64,000 nucleotides of DNA from an uncultured Alphaproteobacteria bacterium (GCA_934277545.1 CAKQUG010000002.1:62001-126000); one strand, 5' to 3'. Shown: positions 8,367 to 17,240, counted from the first letter of the stretch. The notes: generated from the letters alone by a model not told the origin. Numbers and translations: made by a program.

Positions 8367-9728
8367 ATGAATAAAGCTGAAATTCGTGCCGAAATGCTTA
8401 AATTAGCAGCTCAATACGCGCAGTGCCTTGAAGCTGAAAAACAGCCTAAAAAATATGTTCCGGCGTCTGGTAAAAACATCGGTGCGGAAGAATTGGCGAA
8501 TATGATTGAAGCGTCGCTCGATATGTGGCTGACGGCCGGTCGGTTTAATGATGAATTTGAAAAAGAGTTTGCCCGTAAATTGGGAGTGAAATACGCTGTA
8601 ACGGCCAACTCCGGTTCCTCGGCGAATTTGCTGGCAATGTCTGCTTTGACCTCGTATAAACTTGGTGACAGAGCGCTGAAAAAAGGCGATGAAGTAATAA
8701 CTGTGGCCGCAGGTTTTCCGACTACGGTTAACCCGATTGTGCAAAACGGTTTAGTACCGGTTTTTGTCGACTGCACGGTCGGAGAATATAATATCGACGC
8801 TGCCGAAATTGAAAAGGCGCTGAGCCCGAGAACCAAAGCAATATTTTTAGCTCATACTTTAGGCAATATGTATGATATGGATAAAATTATGTCCTTGGCG
8901 GAAAAATATAATTTGTGGGTAATTGAAGACAGTTGCGACGCGCTGGGGGCCGAATGGCGGGGAAAATATGCAGGAACTATCGGACATATTGGTACTTTCA
9001 GTTTTTATCCGGCACACCATATCACCATGGGCGAGGGCGGCGCGGTTGTTACAAATGATGCGCTTCTGCGTAAAATTTTGCTATCTTTCCGGGATTGGGG
9101 ACGCGATTGCTGGTGTAAGCCGGGGTGTGACGACACTTGCAGCAGTCGATTTAATTTGCAAATGGGAAATTTGCCGAAAGGATATGATCATAAATATACC
9201 TATTCGCATATCGGTTATAACTTGAAAATAACGGATTGGCAGGCTTCAATCGGCTTGGCGCAGCTTAAAAAATTGGATAAATTTTTGCAAATACGCCGAC
9301 AAAATGCCGAAACTTTGTTTAGATTGTTGACTGATTTACAGGATTATTTCATTTTGCCGAAAGTAAATGAAAACTGTAAACAATCTTGGTTTGGCTTTTT
9401 GCTTTCTGTAAAAGAAAATGCGCCATTTAGCAAAAATGAAGTTGTGGAATATTTGGAAAAACACGGTGTCGGTACTCGTCAGCTGTTTGCCGGTAACATT
9501 TTGCGCCAGCCGATGTTTGTGCAAAACAATATTGCATTGCGTATTGGCGGTTCTCCGTTGTTAAATTCCGTCGAACTCACGGAAAAAGAATATGCTTTGC
9601 TGCCTAACACGGAATTTATTATGAAACACACGTTTTGGGTTGGCGTGGCACAAAATAACAATGTGAGCGATATGCAAAAAATTGCGGAAGTTTTGCATAA
9701 TTTTATAAAAGAAAAGGCGGGTAAATGA
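8367..9728 (+). CDS. E1-type PLP/[2Fe-2S] sugar 3-dehydratase (DegT/RfbH family)
   Basis: 453 residues, DegT/DnrJ/EryC1 fold. Instead of the usual PLP lysine the active site reads SFYPAHHITMGEG, with histidine at the lysine position (about H218), as in CDP-6-deoxy-L-threo-D-glycero-4-hexulose 3-dehydrase (E1). The four cluster cysteines also fit E1: C190, C248, C250 and C258, giving exactly C-X57-C-X1-C-X7-C. The E1 reaction removes the 3-hydroxyl of a CDP-4-keto-6-deoxy sugar and needs a flavoprotein reductase (E3), which is not in the window, nor are the CDP-sugar-forming genes. GAGGAGG precedes the start. The stop overlaps the next gene by 4 bases. Confidence 0.92.
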   Translation: MNKAEIRAEMLKLAAQYAQCLEAEKQPKKYVPASGKNIGAEELANMIEASLDMWLTAGRFNDEFEKEFARKLGVKYAVTANSGSSANLLAMSALTSYKLGDRALKKGDEVITVAAGFPTTVNPIVQNGLVPVFVDCTVGEYNIDAAEIEKALSPRTKAIFLAHTLGNMYDMDKIMSLAEKYNLWVIEDSCDALGAEWRGKYAGTIGHIGTFSFYPAHHITMGEGGAVVTNDALLRKILLSFRDWGRDCWCKPGCDDTCSSRFNLQMGNLPKGYDHKYTYSHIGYNLKITDWQASIGLAQLKKLDKFLQIRRQNAETLFRLLTDLQDYFILPKVNENCKQSWFGFLLSVKENAPFSKNEVVEYLEKHGVGTRQLFAGNILRQPMFVQNNIALRIGGSPLLNSVELTEKEYALLPNTEFIMKHTFWVGVAQNNNVSDMQKIAEVLHNFIKEKAGK

Positions 9729-10609
9729 AAAAAGTTCTGTTAACCGGCGGCAGCGGTTTTATCGGTCGGAATATTTTAGAGTCAGAATTAGCGCAAAACT
9801 ATGAAATTGTGGCGCCGGCGCACGCAGAGTTGCCGTTGGAAGACACGGCCGCGGTTGATGAATATTTTTTACATAAAGAATTTGACGTGGTTTTACATGC
9901 CGCCACAAAACCCGGACATCGCAACGCCAAGGATTTGAACAATTTGTTTTATACCAATGTGCGTATGTTTGAAAATTTGGATCGCCACAAGGATAAGTTC
10001 GGGCGGTTTATAAATTTCGGCAGCGGTGCAATCTATGACGTGGCGCAAAACAACGCCGGAGTTACGGAAAACGAAATATTCAGTAATATGGGCAAAGACG
10101 AGCATAGTTTTTGCAAATATGTTATTGCCAAACAAATTCAGAACTTGGATAATTTTGTTGACTTAAATATTTTCGGCATTTTCGGAAAGTATGAAGATTA
10201 CGCTATTCGCTTTATATCTAACGCTTGCTGCAAAGCTGTGTTCGGGCTGCCGATAACTTTGCGGCAAAACAGACGTTTCAGTTATTTGGATGTACGCGAT
10301 TTGCCGACGATACTTAAAGTTTTTATTGAAGAAAATCCGCTGTATAAAAGCTATAATATTGTGCCGGACGGCTATGTTGAGCTGCAAAATATTGCCGAGC
10401 TGGTGCGTAAAATTTCCGGTAAAGACCTGAAAATTAAGATTGAAAAAAGCGGATACGGCTTAGATTATTACGGCTCAAACCAACGTTTGAAAGCGGAGTT
10501 CCCAAACGTAAAATTTATGGATTTTGGGCAATCCGTGCATGATTTGTATGAATATTATGAACAAAACAGAGAAAAATTAGATGTTAATTTGCTGTTGGAG
10601 GATAAATAG
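9725..10609 (+). CDS. NAD(P)-dependent sugar epimerase/dehydratase (extended SDR)
   Basis: 294 residues. The N-terminal Rossmann motif is GGSGFIG, and a catalytic YxxxK is present (CKYVIAKQ) after a GSGAIYD serine region. Extended SDRs of this kind epimerise, dehydrate or reduce nucleotide sugars. The start overlaps the E1 stop (ATGA), so the two are translationally coupled. By analogy with yersiniose-type pathways it could be the ketoreductase that acts after a TPP carboligase, but the specific reaction is inference. Confidence 0.85.
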   Translation: MKKVLLTGGSGFIGRNILESELAQNYEIVAPAHAELPLEDTAAVDEYFLHKEFDVVLHAATKPGHRNAKDLNNLFYTNVRMFENLDRHKDKFGRFINFGSGAIYDVAQNNAGVTENEIFSNMGKDEHSFCKYVIAKQIQNLDNFVDLNIFGIFGKYEDYAIRFISNACCKAVFGLPITLRQNRRFSYLDVRDLPTILKVFIEENPLYKSYNIVPDGYVELQNIAELVRKISGKDLKIKIEKSGYGLDYYGSNQRLKAEFPNVKFMDFGQSVHDLYEYYEQNREKLDVNLLLEDK

Positions 10610-11689
10610 ATGAAAAACCGGATTTTTGAAGATTTATTTGTGCTAGAATTAGCCAATAATCATTGGGGAAAACTTCAACGCGGCTTGCAAATTATAGATA
10701 CGTTTGCCGAAGTTGTTAAGCGGCATAATATAAAAGCGGCGATAAAGTTGCAGTTTCGTGATGTCGATACTTTTATTCATAAAGATTTCCGCAATTTAAC
10801 GGATTATCGCTATATTACTAAAACACTGGCAACCAAAATGTCTAAGGCGGATTATATCACTATGGTTGAGGCAGTGCGCAATCATGGGCTTATAACCATG
10901 GCGACGCCTTTTGATGAAATTTCTGTTGATTTATGTTGCGATGCTGGTATTGATATAATTAAAATAGCTTCGTCCGATATAAATGATTATGTACTGATAA
11001 ATAAAATAGCCAAAACGAAAAAGCCTGTAATTGTTTCAACCGGCGGCGCCTGTTTGGAAGATGTGGTTTCCGTGGCAAAGTTTTTTAATGAAAAACATAT
11101 TCCGTTGGCAATAAATCATTGTGTGGCACAATATCCGACCGAAAAAGAAAACTTAGATATGGCGCAGATTGATTTGCTGAAAAATCTATTTCCGGATAAT
11201 GTAATTGGTTTTTCAACACACGAAAGAAACGAGGAAATCGGCGATGCAATGATTATGGCCTATGCTAAAGGTGCACGCACGTTTGAACGCCACATTGATA
11301 TTCCAAATTCGGAAAAAGGTGTTTCGCCATATTGTTCACTGCCAGAAGATTTAGAACATTGGATAACAGCCTATAAAAAAGCGGTTGCCATGAATGGAGA
11401 GGCAACAACCTGTCGTCGAGATATTCCATTGAAAGAAACTAAATATTTAGATGCCTTAGTTCGTGGTGTGTATGCTAAAAAAAACTTAAAACAAGGTTCA
11501 GTTTTAACTTTTGATGATGTGTATTTTGCCATTCCCGTGCAAAAGGGGCAGTTATCTTGCCGTGAATTTAAAACCGGTGAAGTTTTGCAAAAAGATGTTA
11601 TTGCCGACAAGCCTTTGGATATATATAATACGAAAGCCGAATATTTAACGGAAGATGTTGTTTTGATGTTAAAAAACAGAGGGTTGTAA
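10610..11689 (+). CDS. NeuB/SpsE-like PEP-condensing sugar synthase with SAF domain
   Basis: 359 residues. The NeuB TIM barrel spans about 1-275, with KLQFRD, MATPFDE, IKIASSDIND and INHCVAQYPT in the family order; a C-terminal SAF/antifreeze-like domain follows (about 285-345). NeuB enzymes condense phosphoenolpyruvate with an aldose to make nonulosonic acids. The partners NeuC and NeuA are absent from the window, so the true substrate is uncertain. ATG begins right after the SDR stop, with GGAGG upstream. Its place between an SDR and a TPP carboligase is unusual. Confidence 0.87.
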   Translation: MKNRIFEDLFVLELANNHWGKLQRGLQIIDTFAEVVKRHNIKAAIKLQFRDVDTFIHKDFRNLTDYRYITKTLATKMSKADYITMVEAVRNHGLITMATPFDEISVDLCCDAGIDIIKIASSDINDYVLINKIAKTKKPVIVSTGGACLEDVVSVAKFFNEKHIPLAINHCVAQYPTEKENLDMAQIDLLKNLFPDNVIGFSTHERNEEIGDAMIMAYAKGARTFERHIDIPNSEKGVSPYCSLPEDLEHWITAYKKAVAMNGEATTCRRDIPLKETKYLDALVRGVYAKKNLKQGSVLTFDDVYFAIPVQKGQLSCREFKTGEVLQKDVIADKPLDIYNTKAEYLTEDVVLMLKNRGL

Positions 11690-11711
11690 TTTAAATATAA
11701 GGATTTTAATA

Positions 11712-13499
11712 ATGATGAAGGTCAGTGACTATATAGCTTTAAGATTGAAAAATATACACAAAATCAGTGATGTGTTTATGGTTTCGGGCGGAGGTGCAAT
11801 GCACTTGAACGATAGTTTTGGACGCTATCTTAATTATATTTGCAATCATAATGAGCAGGCAAGCGGTTTATGCGGAGAAGGTTATGGCAGGGTTAATCAA
11901 AAACCTTGTGTGGTTAATGTAACAACTGGTCCGGGAGGATTAAATGCTTTAAACGGTGTGTTTGGCTCCTGGACAGATTCTGTGCCGGTGATATTTATTT
12001 CCGGTCAGGTAAAATTTTCAACAACCATTGCCAGCTGTCCGGAACTTGCTTTGCGTCAGCTGGGAGACCAAGAAGTTGACATAATATCGGTTGTTAAACC
12101 TTTAACCAAATATGCCGAGATGATTACCGACCCCAGAAAAGTTAAATATTGCCTAGATAAAGCAGTTTACTTGGCAACGCATGGTCGGTTTGGACCGGTG
12201 TGGCTTGATATTCCGCACAATGTACAGTCGGCAATGATTGATGAAAATGATTTGATAGATTTTATTCCGCCGGCAGAAAATAAACCGGAACTCAAAATTG
12301 CGGAAGTGATTGCAAAATTACAGCAAGCGCAGAGACCGCTTTTGGTAGTAGGGCACGGCATTCGCTTGTCGGGACAAATCGAAAACTTTAAGAAACTTCT
12401 TGAAAAACTGAATATTCCGGCGGTTACTACTTTTAACGGTTTTGATATTTTAGAAGATGATAATCCGAATTATGTCGGCAGAATAGGGACAATCGGGCAG
12501 CGTGCCGGCAATTTTGTTTTGCAAAACGCCGATTGCGTGTTGTTTTTAGGAACACGCAACAATATTCGACAAGCCAGTTATAATTGGGAAAATTTTGCAA
12601 AAAATGCTTATAAAATTGCGGTGGATATAGATAATGCCGAGCTGCAGAAACCGACAGTGCGCCCAGATTTGACTGTTAATGCCGATTTAGCAGATTTTAT
12701 TCCGGCCTTGCTGGAAAAGACTCCGGAGTTAAATACTCTGAAATGGCTGGAATACGGACAAAATTTGCGCCGTAAATATGATTTTACACATACACCGGAA
12801 TATCAGCATAAAGACGGCAAAATCAATGCTTATGCGGCAATAAAGTCAATTTGTGACGCTACCGAAGAAAATGATTTGTGCGTTATGGCAAATGCCACGG
12901 CAACAATCTGTACGTTTCAGTTGGCCGGCATAAAAAAAGGACAGCGTTTTTTCTCTAATTCCGGCGACGCCTCAATGGGATATGATTTGCCGGCAGCTAT
13001 CGGGGCATGTGTGGCGGCAGACCGACGTAAAACAATATGCTTGGCCGGAGACGGGTCTATTATGATGAATTTACAGGAACTGCAAACCATAAAGCATAAT
13101 AATTTGCCGATAAAAATATTTATTATCAACAACGACGGCTATATATCAATTAAACAGACGCAAAACAACTTTTTTGAAGGGCGTCATTGCGGTGATGGGC
13201 GCAACAGCGGTGTGAGCCTGCCTGATTTTGTGAAAATCGGTGCCGCGTTCGGTATAAAAAGCCTGCGTGTAGATAAGCCGGAAAATTTGGATAAGGCAAT
13301 AGCCGAGACTTTGGAGGGTAATGAACCGGTCATTTGCGAAGTTATGGTTAATCCGGACTATGTGTTTACTCCAAAACTATCGGCGCGCGTGCTGCCTGAC
13401 GGCTCTATGGAATCTCCTAGTTTGGAAGATATGTTTCCGTTTTTGCCGCGGGAAGAATTTGCCGAAAATATGATTTGTTGCAAAGAGAATAAAAAATGA
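11712..13499 (+). CDS. Thiamine-diphosphate carboligase (acetolactate synthase-like)
   Basis: 595 residues with the three-domain layout of acetolactate synthase-type enzymes: an N-terminal Pyr domain with the cofactor-activating glutamate (NHNEQA, E48), a central domain, and a C-terminal PP domain with GDGS at about 446 and the NN pair near 473. True IlvB is possible, but there is no small subunit and the gene sits within a sugar operon. In yersiniose biosynthesis a related enzyme (YerE) transfers a two-carbon unit from pyruvate to a 4-keto-3,6-dideoxy sugar made by E1/E3, which is the model I favour. AAGGA precedes the start. Confidence 0.82.
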   Translation: MMKVSDYIALRLKNIHKISDVFMVSGGGAMHLNDSFGRYLNYICNHNEQASGLCGEGYGRVNQKPCVVNVTTGPGGLNALNGVFGSWTDSVPVIFISGQVKFSTTIASCPELALRQLGDQEVDIISVVKPLTKYAEMITDPRKVKYCLDKAVYLATHGRFGPVWLDIPHNVQSAMIDENDLIDFIPPAENKPELKIAEVIAKLQQAQRPLLVVGHGIRLSGQIENFKKLLEKLNIPAVTTFNGFDILEDDNPNYVGRIGTIGQRAGNFVLQNADCVLFLGTRNNIRQASYNWENFAKNAYKIAVDIDNAELQKPTVRPDLTVNADLADFIPALLEKTPELNTLKWLEYGQNLRRKYDFTHTPEYQHKDGKINAYAAIKSICDATEENDLCVMANATATICTFQLAGIKKGQRFFSNSGDASMGYDLPAAIGACVAADRRKTICLAGDGSIMMNLQELQTIKHNNLPIKIFIINNDGYISIKQTQNNFFEGRHCGDGRNSGVSLPDFVKIGAAFGIKSLRVDKPENLDKAIAETLEGNEPVICEVMVNPDYVFTPKLSARVLPDGSMESPSLEDMFPFLPREEFAENMICCKENKK

Positions 13500-14434
13500 A
13501 AAAAATCAGTATAGTTTCAAGTTGCTTTAATGAAGCCGAAAATGTCGATGAGCTTTATGAACGAGTAAAAGCGCAAATGGAAAAGTATAAAGGCAAATAT
13601 GACTATGAGCAAATTTTGCTGGATAACGCTTCCACCGATGACACTGCCGACAAACTGCGGGCTTTGGCAAAAAAAGACAAGCATGTAAAAGTGATTTTAA
13701 ACGCACGTAATTTTGGGCATATTCGTTCGCCGTATTGGGGAATTATCAACGCAACAGGCGACGCCGTGATTTATATGGCGTCGGATTTACAAGATCCACC
13801 GGAATTGATTACTGATTTTATCGGTAAATGGGAAGAAGGCTATAAAATTGTACTTGGGCAAAAAAATCAGTCTAAAGAAAGTCCGATTTTCTTTGCTGTG
13901 CGCAAGTGTTTTTACTGGTTTATCAATCGCATTAACGATACGGGTTCGGAGCTGGTAAAAAATTGCACAGGTTTCGGTCTGTATGACCGTCAGGTGGTTG
14001 AAATTTTTAAATCAACAGAAGATACATATCCTTATTTGCGCGGGCTGATTTGCGAAATCGGGTTTGATAAAGCACTGATTCCGTTTGTGCAGCCGGTGCG
14101 TAAACGCGGTTTCAGCAAAAATAATTTTTACACATTGTACGATAATGCAATGATTGGTATTGTGAAACATTCTAAAGTTCCGCTTCGTATTATGACGTTT
14201 ACCGGGTTTATTTTTTCCGGTATCAGCCTGTTGTTGTCAATTTGTTATTTTGTGGCAAAACTGCTTTATTGGGATTCATTCCATTTCGGTATTGCGCCGA
14301 TTTTGATAAGTATATATTTCTTTGCCTCTATTCAACTGTTTTTTATGGGAGTTCTCGGCGAATATATCGGGGCGATTTATACCAGAGTGGATAAAAAGCC
14401 AATTGTAGTGGAAAAAGAGCGTATAAACTTTTAG
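13496..14434 (+). CDS. Polyprenyl-phosphate glycosyltransferase (GT2, GtrB/ArnC/DPM1 type)
   Basis: 312 residues. The GT-A domain begins ISIVSSCFNEAENVDELY and has the acidic motif ASDLQDPPEL near residue 100; arginine/lysine-rich RKRGFSKNNFYTLY precedes two C-terminal membrane helices (about 230-255 and 265-290). This is the build of enzymes that load a sugar onto undecaprenyl phosphate at the inner face of the membrane. Start overlaps the TPP gene (ATGA). The lipid-linked product would be the donor for the GT39-like transferase at the head of the operon. Confidence 0.88.
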   Translation: MKKISIVSSCFNEAENVDELYERVKAQMEKYKGKYDYEQILLDNASTDDTADKLRALAKKDKHVKVILNARNFGHIRSPYWGIINATGDAVIYMASDLQDPPELITDFIGKWEEGYKIVLGQKNQSKESPIFFAVRKCFYWFINRINDTGSELVKNCTGFGLYDRQVVEIFKSTEDTYPYLRGLICEIGFDKALIPFVQPVRKRGFSKNNFYTLYDNAMIGIVKHSKVPLRIMTFTGFIFSGISLLLSICYFVAKLLYWDSFHFGIAPILISIYFFASIQLFFMGVLGEYIGAIYTRVDKKPIVVEKERINF

Positions 14435-14507
14435 CTAGGAATTAAAAAAATATATTGCTTTATATAATAATGTATTATATAAGTAGATATATAAGAGCTT
14501 TATTTTT

Positions 14508-14707
14508 GCGGTGTGAAATGCCGCTTAACTGTCGCAAGTTAATAATTCAGAAAGGCTTGTTAATTTCCAAAATGGAAATTATGTCTCCATATATCGGGGA
14601 GTCTTGTGTGTATGTACAAAAAGCGTTAATCGGTTCTAATGCTTTTAAAGGCACAAGAAATCAATTCTGAATTATGATTTGCGAACTCCCCGTCCTTAAA
14701 ACAGGGG
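14508..14707 (+). ncRNA. Candidate structured RNA with pseudoknot; possible orphan omega-RNA/IS605 right end
   Basis: This gene-free stretch contains many mutually consistent helices: GCGG/CCGC (14508-11/14521-24), TTAACT/AGTTAA (14525-30/14537-42), AATTTCC/GGAAATT (14562-68/14574-80), CTTGTG/CACAAG (14603-08/14652-57) enclosing a 10-bp stem (14619-28/14637-46). Two longer helices cross each other: an 11-bp perfect pair (14542-52/14665-75) and an 8-bp pair CGGGGAGT/ACTCCCCG (14595-602/14685-92), which makes a pseudoknot. The end CCCCGTCCTTAAAACAGGGG resembles IS200/IS605-type right ends that carry TnpB guide RNAs. No TnpB gene is present. A 71-codon frame across it is not convincing. Confidence 0.5.
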
Positions 14708-14783
14708 AAAGAAATAAGTTGTTTTCTTTTTTATCATAGTGTACAATTCAAAGTATTGTTAACTAAGACTAGAAAGAAATTGT

Positions 14784-16016
14784 ATGAAATTTCTATTATT
14801 TTTTTTGTATTTGTTGTTCTCAAATAATTCTTTTGCATTTGAGGCAGATACTTCGTTAAATGAAACAACAGTGTCGTATGACAGCAGCAATCTTTTTAAT
14901 TTTTCTGATAAATTGTTAGCGGCAACTGAAAATTGCTTAGAATATGAAGAAGATTTTACAGAAAATAATCCAACTTTACAAGATTTGGGTAAAATGTTTG
15001 GCGGTGTCGGATTTTCTGTAAAAATCAAAATATTCGGCAAAGACAATCAGTTTTGCCATTTTTCAATAGGCTATGGTTTGGGGAATTTACAAACAACAAA
15101 GTATGATTGCAATATATCAAAAAAACAGCAACTTGAGTTGTTAAATGCAATGAAAAGCCGTTCAACGGAAGAAGTTTCGGCAAACTATATTTCATATTCA
15201 TCTTTTACAGATAGTGATGGTGTAACAAATAAATTTCCGATTCAAAATAAAGTAACCGGAAATCTATTTGATGTTACATTAGCCCAAATTTTAGGAGAAA
15301 ACTGCTTATTAGAAGAAATAGAGCCAACCAAAGAAGAATTAAACAAATTAGAACAGCAAGCAGTCAAATTTTCTGATAGTTTTATGTTATCATTAAAAAA
15401 TTGTCAACCAAATGAAGAAAAGATAAATATGCCGTTTCTGAATGTATCTTTGAAGATTTTAGGACAGTCGCAAAATAATTGCAAATTGGAGTTTGCCGAT
15501 TTTTCTATTGAGGTGCCGTTAGAGAGAGTCGCAGAACTTAGTGGTTTTGACGATATAGATATTTTGCTTAAAGATAAAAATGTTGCAAAGTACAAGCCGG
15601 ATTTTGTAATAGATAATTTATTATTTGCATTAAGTGATTGTGAACAACAAAAAAACTATGAATTTGGCGGTTCTTCAAAAACTTATGGTGATGTAACAGT
15701 TAAGCAATCTTTATCTTCTTATTATAAAGATATGGTTTGTAATTTGAAATTTACTAATTTGTTGTTAAGAGGAGAAGAGGAAGAAGACTATAGCCTTTAT
15801 TGTAATATTTCAAACAATGAGCGTTCTAAACTTTTGTTGCCATATAAAGAACTGATAGAAAAATACGGTCGAAAAATTACAAAAGAACATCAAGCAGATT
15901 CCGGTTTTAGCATATCAATAGAAGGACCTGTTTATAATGAACAAACGCAAAAGGCAGGGAAAAGTTTGTTTAACAGCATAAAATCTCAAGGCTTTTGCGG
16001 TAGGTATATTAAATAG
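14784..16016 (+). CDS. Secreted protein of three degenerate repeats, unknown function
   Basis: 410 residues with a signal peptide (cleavage probably after SFA near residue 19). Three copies of a domain can be aligned by eye: FSDKLLAATENCLEYEED at about 35, FSDSFMLSLKNCQPNEEK at about 198, and IDNLLFALSDCEQQKNYE at about 275. Each is followed by a strand ending in a conserved cysteine (DNQFCHFSI, QNNCKLEF, KDMVCNLKF); copies 1 and 3 also share YDCNIS/LYCNIS plus a helix. Paired cysteines per copy suggest disulfides in the periplasm or outside the cell. Base composition is more AT rich than the neighbouring operon. No family recognised. Confidence 0.75.
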   Translation: MKFLLFFLYLLFSNNSFAFEADTSLNETTVSYDSSNLFNFSDKLLAATENCLEYEEDFTENNPTLQDLGKMFGGVGFSVKIKIFGKDNQFCHFSIGYGLGNLQTTKYDCNISKKQQLELLNAMKSRSTEEVSANYISYSSFTDSDGVTNKFPIQNKVTGNLFDVTLAQILGENCLLEEIEPTKEELNKLEQQAVKFSDSFMLSLKNCQPNEEKINMPFLNVSLKILGQSQNNCKLEFADFSIEVPLERVAELSGFDDIDILLKDKNVAKYKPDFVIDNLLFALSDCEQQKNYEFGGSSKTYGDVTVKQSLSSYYKDMVCNLKFTNLLLRGEEEEDYSLYCNISNNERSKLLLPYKELIEKYGRKITKEHQADSGFSISIEGPVYNEQTQKAGKSLFNSIKSQGFCGRYIK

Positions 16017-16309
16017 ATTATTTTATTTGAAATATTGGAATGAGATACAGTTATTTATTGGTGTAACGGTGCTTATAGTCTTGCAAAAATTAAATAGTGC
16101 GGCGAAGAGGTAATAGAAGAATTAAACAAAACAGCAGCAAATATCGGTGTCTATCGGCTCTTTAAAGACTAGAGATTATTTTAGTTTAATTACAAAAATC
16201 TTTTACTTTCCAATAATCTTTCAGTAAAATATTTTCAGACAGACAATAATCTGTTCGGGGCGTAGTAACCCTTTGTTATATCAGTCGTTAAAGCATAAAC
16301 GACTTAAAT
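16017..16309. other. Gene-free stretch with a possible gene remnant
   Basis: No intact gene is visible. A short frame at about 16096-16170 reads CGEEVIEELNKTAANIGVYR before a stop and looks protein-like, so it may be the decayed end of a gene; upstream it is interrupted by stops. A small hairpin GTCGTT/AACGAC lies at 16284-16303. Confidence 0.35.
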
Positions 16310-16363
16310 TTATTGTATCCGGAACCCCCCAGTGTCTAACGCGTGGTTTTCTGGATACAATAA
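16310..16363. repeat. 15-bp inverted repeat around a 24-base loop
   Basis: Left arm 16310-16324 and right arm 16349-16363 are complementary over 15 bases with one G-T wobble (core TTGTATCC/GGATACAA). The loop contains a run of six C. It lies between the decayed stretch and the tRNA-Glu terminator, and could be a palindromic element. Confidence 0.5.
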
Positions 16364-16393
16364 AAAAACTCGCCGGAAGGTGAGCTTTTTTTG
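16362..16393 (-). terminator. Terminator of tRNA-Glu
   Basis: CTCGCC-GGAA-GGTGAG flanked by A and T runs, just downstream of the minus-strand tRNA-Glu. Confidence 0.75.
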
Positions 16394-16397
16394 TTGT

Positions 16398-16473
16398 TGG
16401 TGGTCCCAACGAGATTTGAACTCGTGTTTTAGCCTTGAGAGGGCCGCGTCCTAGGCCACTAGACGATGGGACC
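16398..16473 (-). tRNA. tRNA-Glu (anticodon CTC)
   Basis: On the minus strand: acceptor GGTCCCA/TGGGACC, encoded CCA, T-loop GTTCAAATC and anticodon loop CTCTCAA giving CTC for glutamate. 76 nt. The anticodon stem contains a wobble and a weak closing pair, but the overall fold is standard. Confidence 0.92.
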
Positions 16474-16526
16474 ACATTTAATGTGTCCCATTACTAGCCT
16501 ATTTCCCGATAAAATGCAAGACTTTT

Positions 16527-17114
16527 TTATTCAAACGCTTTAAGATTTTGCCAATTTAATAAATTATCCAGTACTTTGTTTACATAGTCGGCGCGTAAAT
16601 TTTGACAATCCAAATAATACGCGTGTTCCCAAACATCTATTGTTAACAGTGGTGTATGTCCGAAAATCAGCGGATTATCGGCGTTGGAAGTGTTATATGC
16701 CAACAAATTTCCATTGTTGTCTTCGGCCAGCCAAGCCCAACCGCTGCCGAATTGTTCAAGTGCTTTCTTGCGCATAATATCCTTAAAATCATCAAACGAG
16801 CCGAAAGTTTCTTCTATTTTTTCCAATAGTTTTTTGTTTGGCTCTCCCCCGTTTGGATTAAGTGATTGCCAATAAAAATTGTGGTTCCAGACTTGCGCGG
16901 CGTTATGATAAATATCTTGATATTCCGTTTTTTTATGAGCTTCTGTTACAATATCTTCCAGCGTCATGGTTTCAAACTGAGTTCCTTCTATCAGCTTGTT
17001 TAGCTTTTCAACATAACCTTTGTGATGTTTCAGATAGTGAAAACCTAAAGTTTGTCTGCTGATATATGGTTCTAAAGCGTCCAGATTATAAGGTAATTCC
17101 ATCAATTTTATCAT
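16527..17114 (-). CDS. sodB: Superoxide dismutase, Fe type
   Basis: 195 residues, normal for Fe/Mn SOD. It converts superoxide to hydrogen peroxide and oxygen. Metal ligands are visible: H26 (GFHYLKHHKGY), the NHNFYW histidine (about 78), and aspartate and histidine of DVWEHAYYLDC. AAQVWNHNFYW and FGSGWAWL favour the iron form. There is no signal peptide, so it is cytoplasmic. AAGGAG lies 8 bases before ATG 17114. It is divergent from ctrA. Confidence 0.95.
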   Translation of the reverse strand: MIKLMELPYNLDALEPYISRQTLGFHYLKHHKGYVEKLNKLIEGTQFETMTLEDIVTEAHKKTEYQDIYHNAAQVWNHNFYWQSLNPNGGEPNKKLLEKIEETFGSFDDFKDIMRKKALEQFGSGWAWLAEDNNGNLLAYNTSNADNPLIFGHTPLLTIDVWEHAYYLDCQNLRADYVNKVLDNLLNWQNLKAFE

Positions 17115-17200
17115 ATTTTTGCTCCTTGTTTTGTTACAAAATACAAGATAATCATTTTTTTATGTTACTGCAATATGTCAAAAAAAAAATTTATAAGGCT

Positions 17201-17240
17201 GTTAATAATTATTAACAAGTTCTTTTCATTTTGATAAAAT
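17201..17240 (+). promoter_or_regulatory. ctrA promoter with overlapping CtrA-like palindrome
   Basis: A perfect 16-bp palindrome GTTAATAATTATTAAC (17201-17216) contains two TTAA half-sites 6 bases apart; the CtrA consensus is TTAA-N7-TTAA, so this is one base short. It overlaps the -35 of a candidate promoter, TTAACA (17212-17217), 17-base spacer, TAAAAT (17235-17240). The layout suggests autoregulation, which is known for ctrA. Confidence 0.55.

Noticed and set aside
14455..14670. 71-codon frame within the structured element
   Set aside because: The sequence is better explained by many nested helices; the frame has no ribosome-binding site or family.
16281..16475. 64-codon minus-strand frame over tRNA-Glu
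   Set aside because: Translated tRNA and terminator; no independent support.
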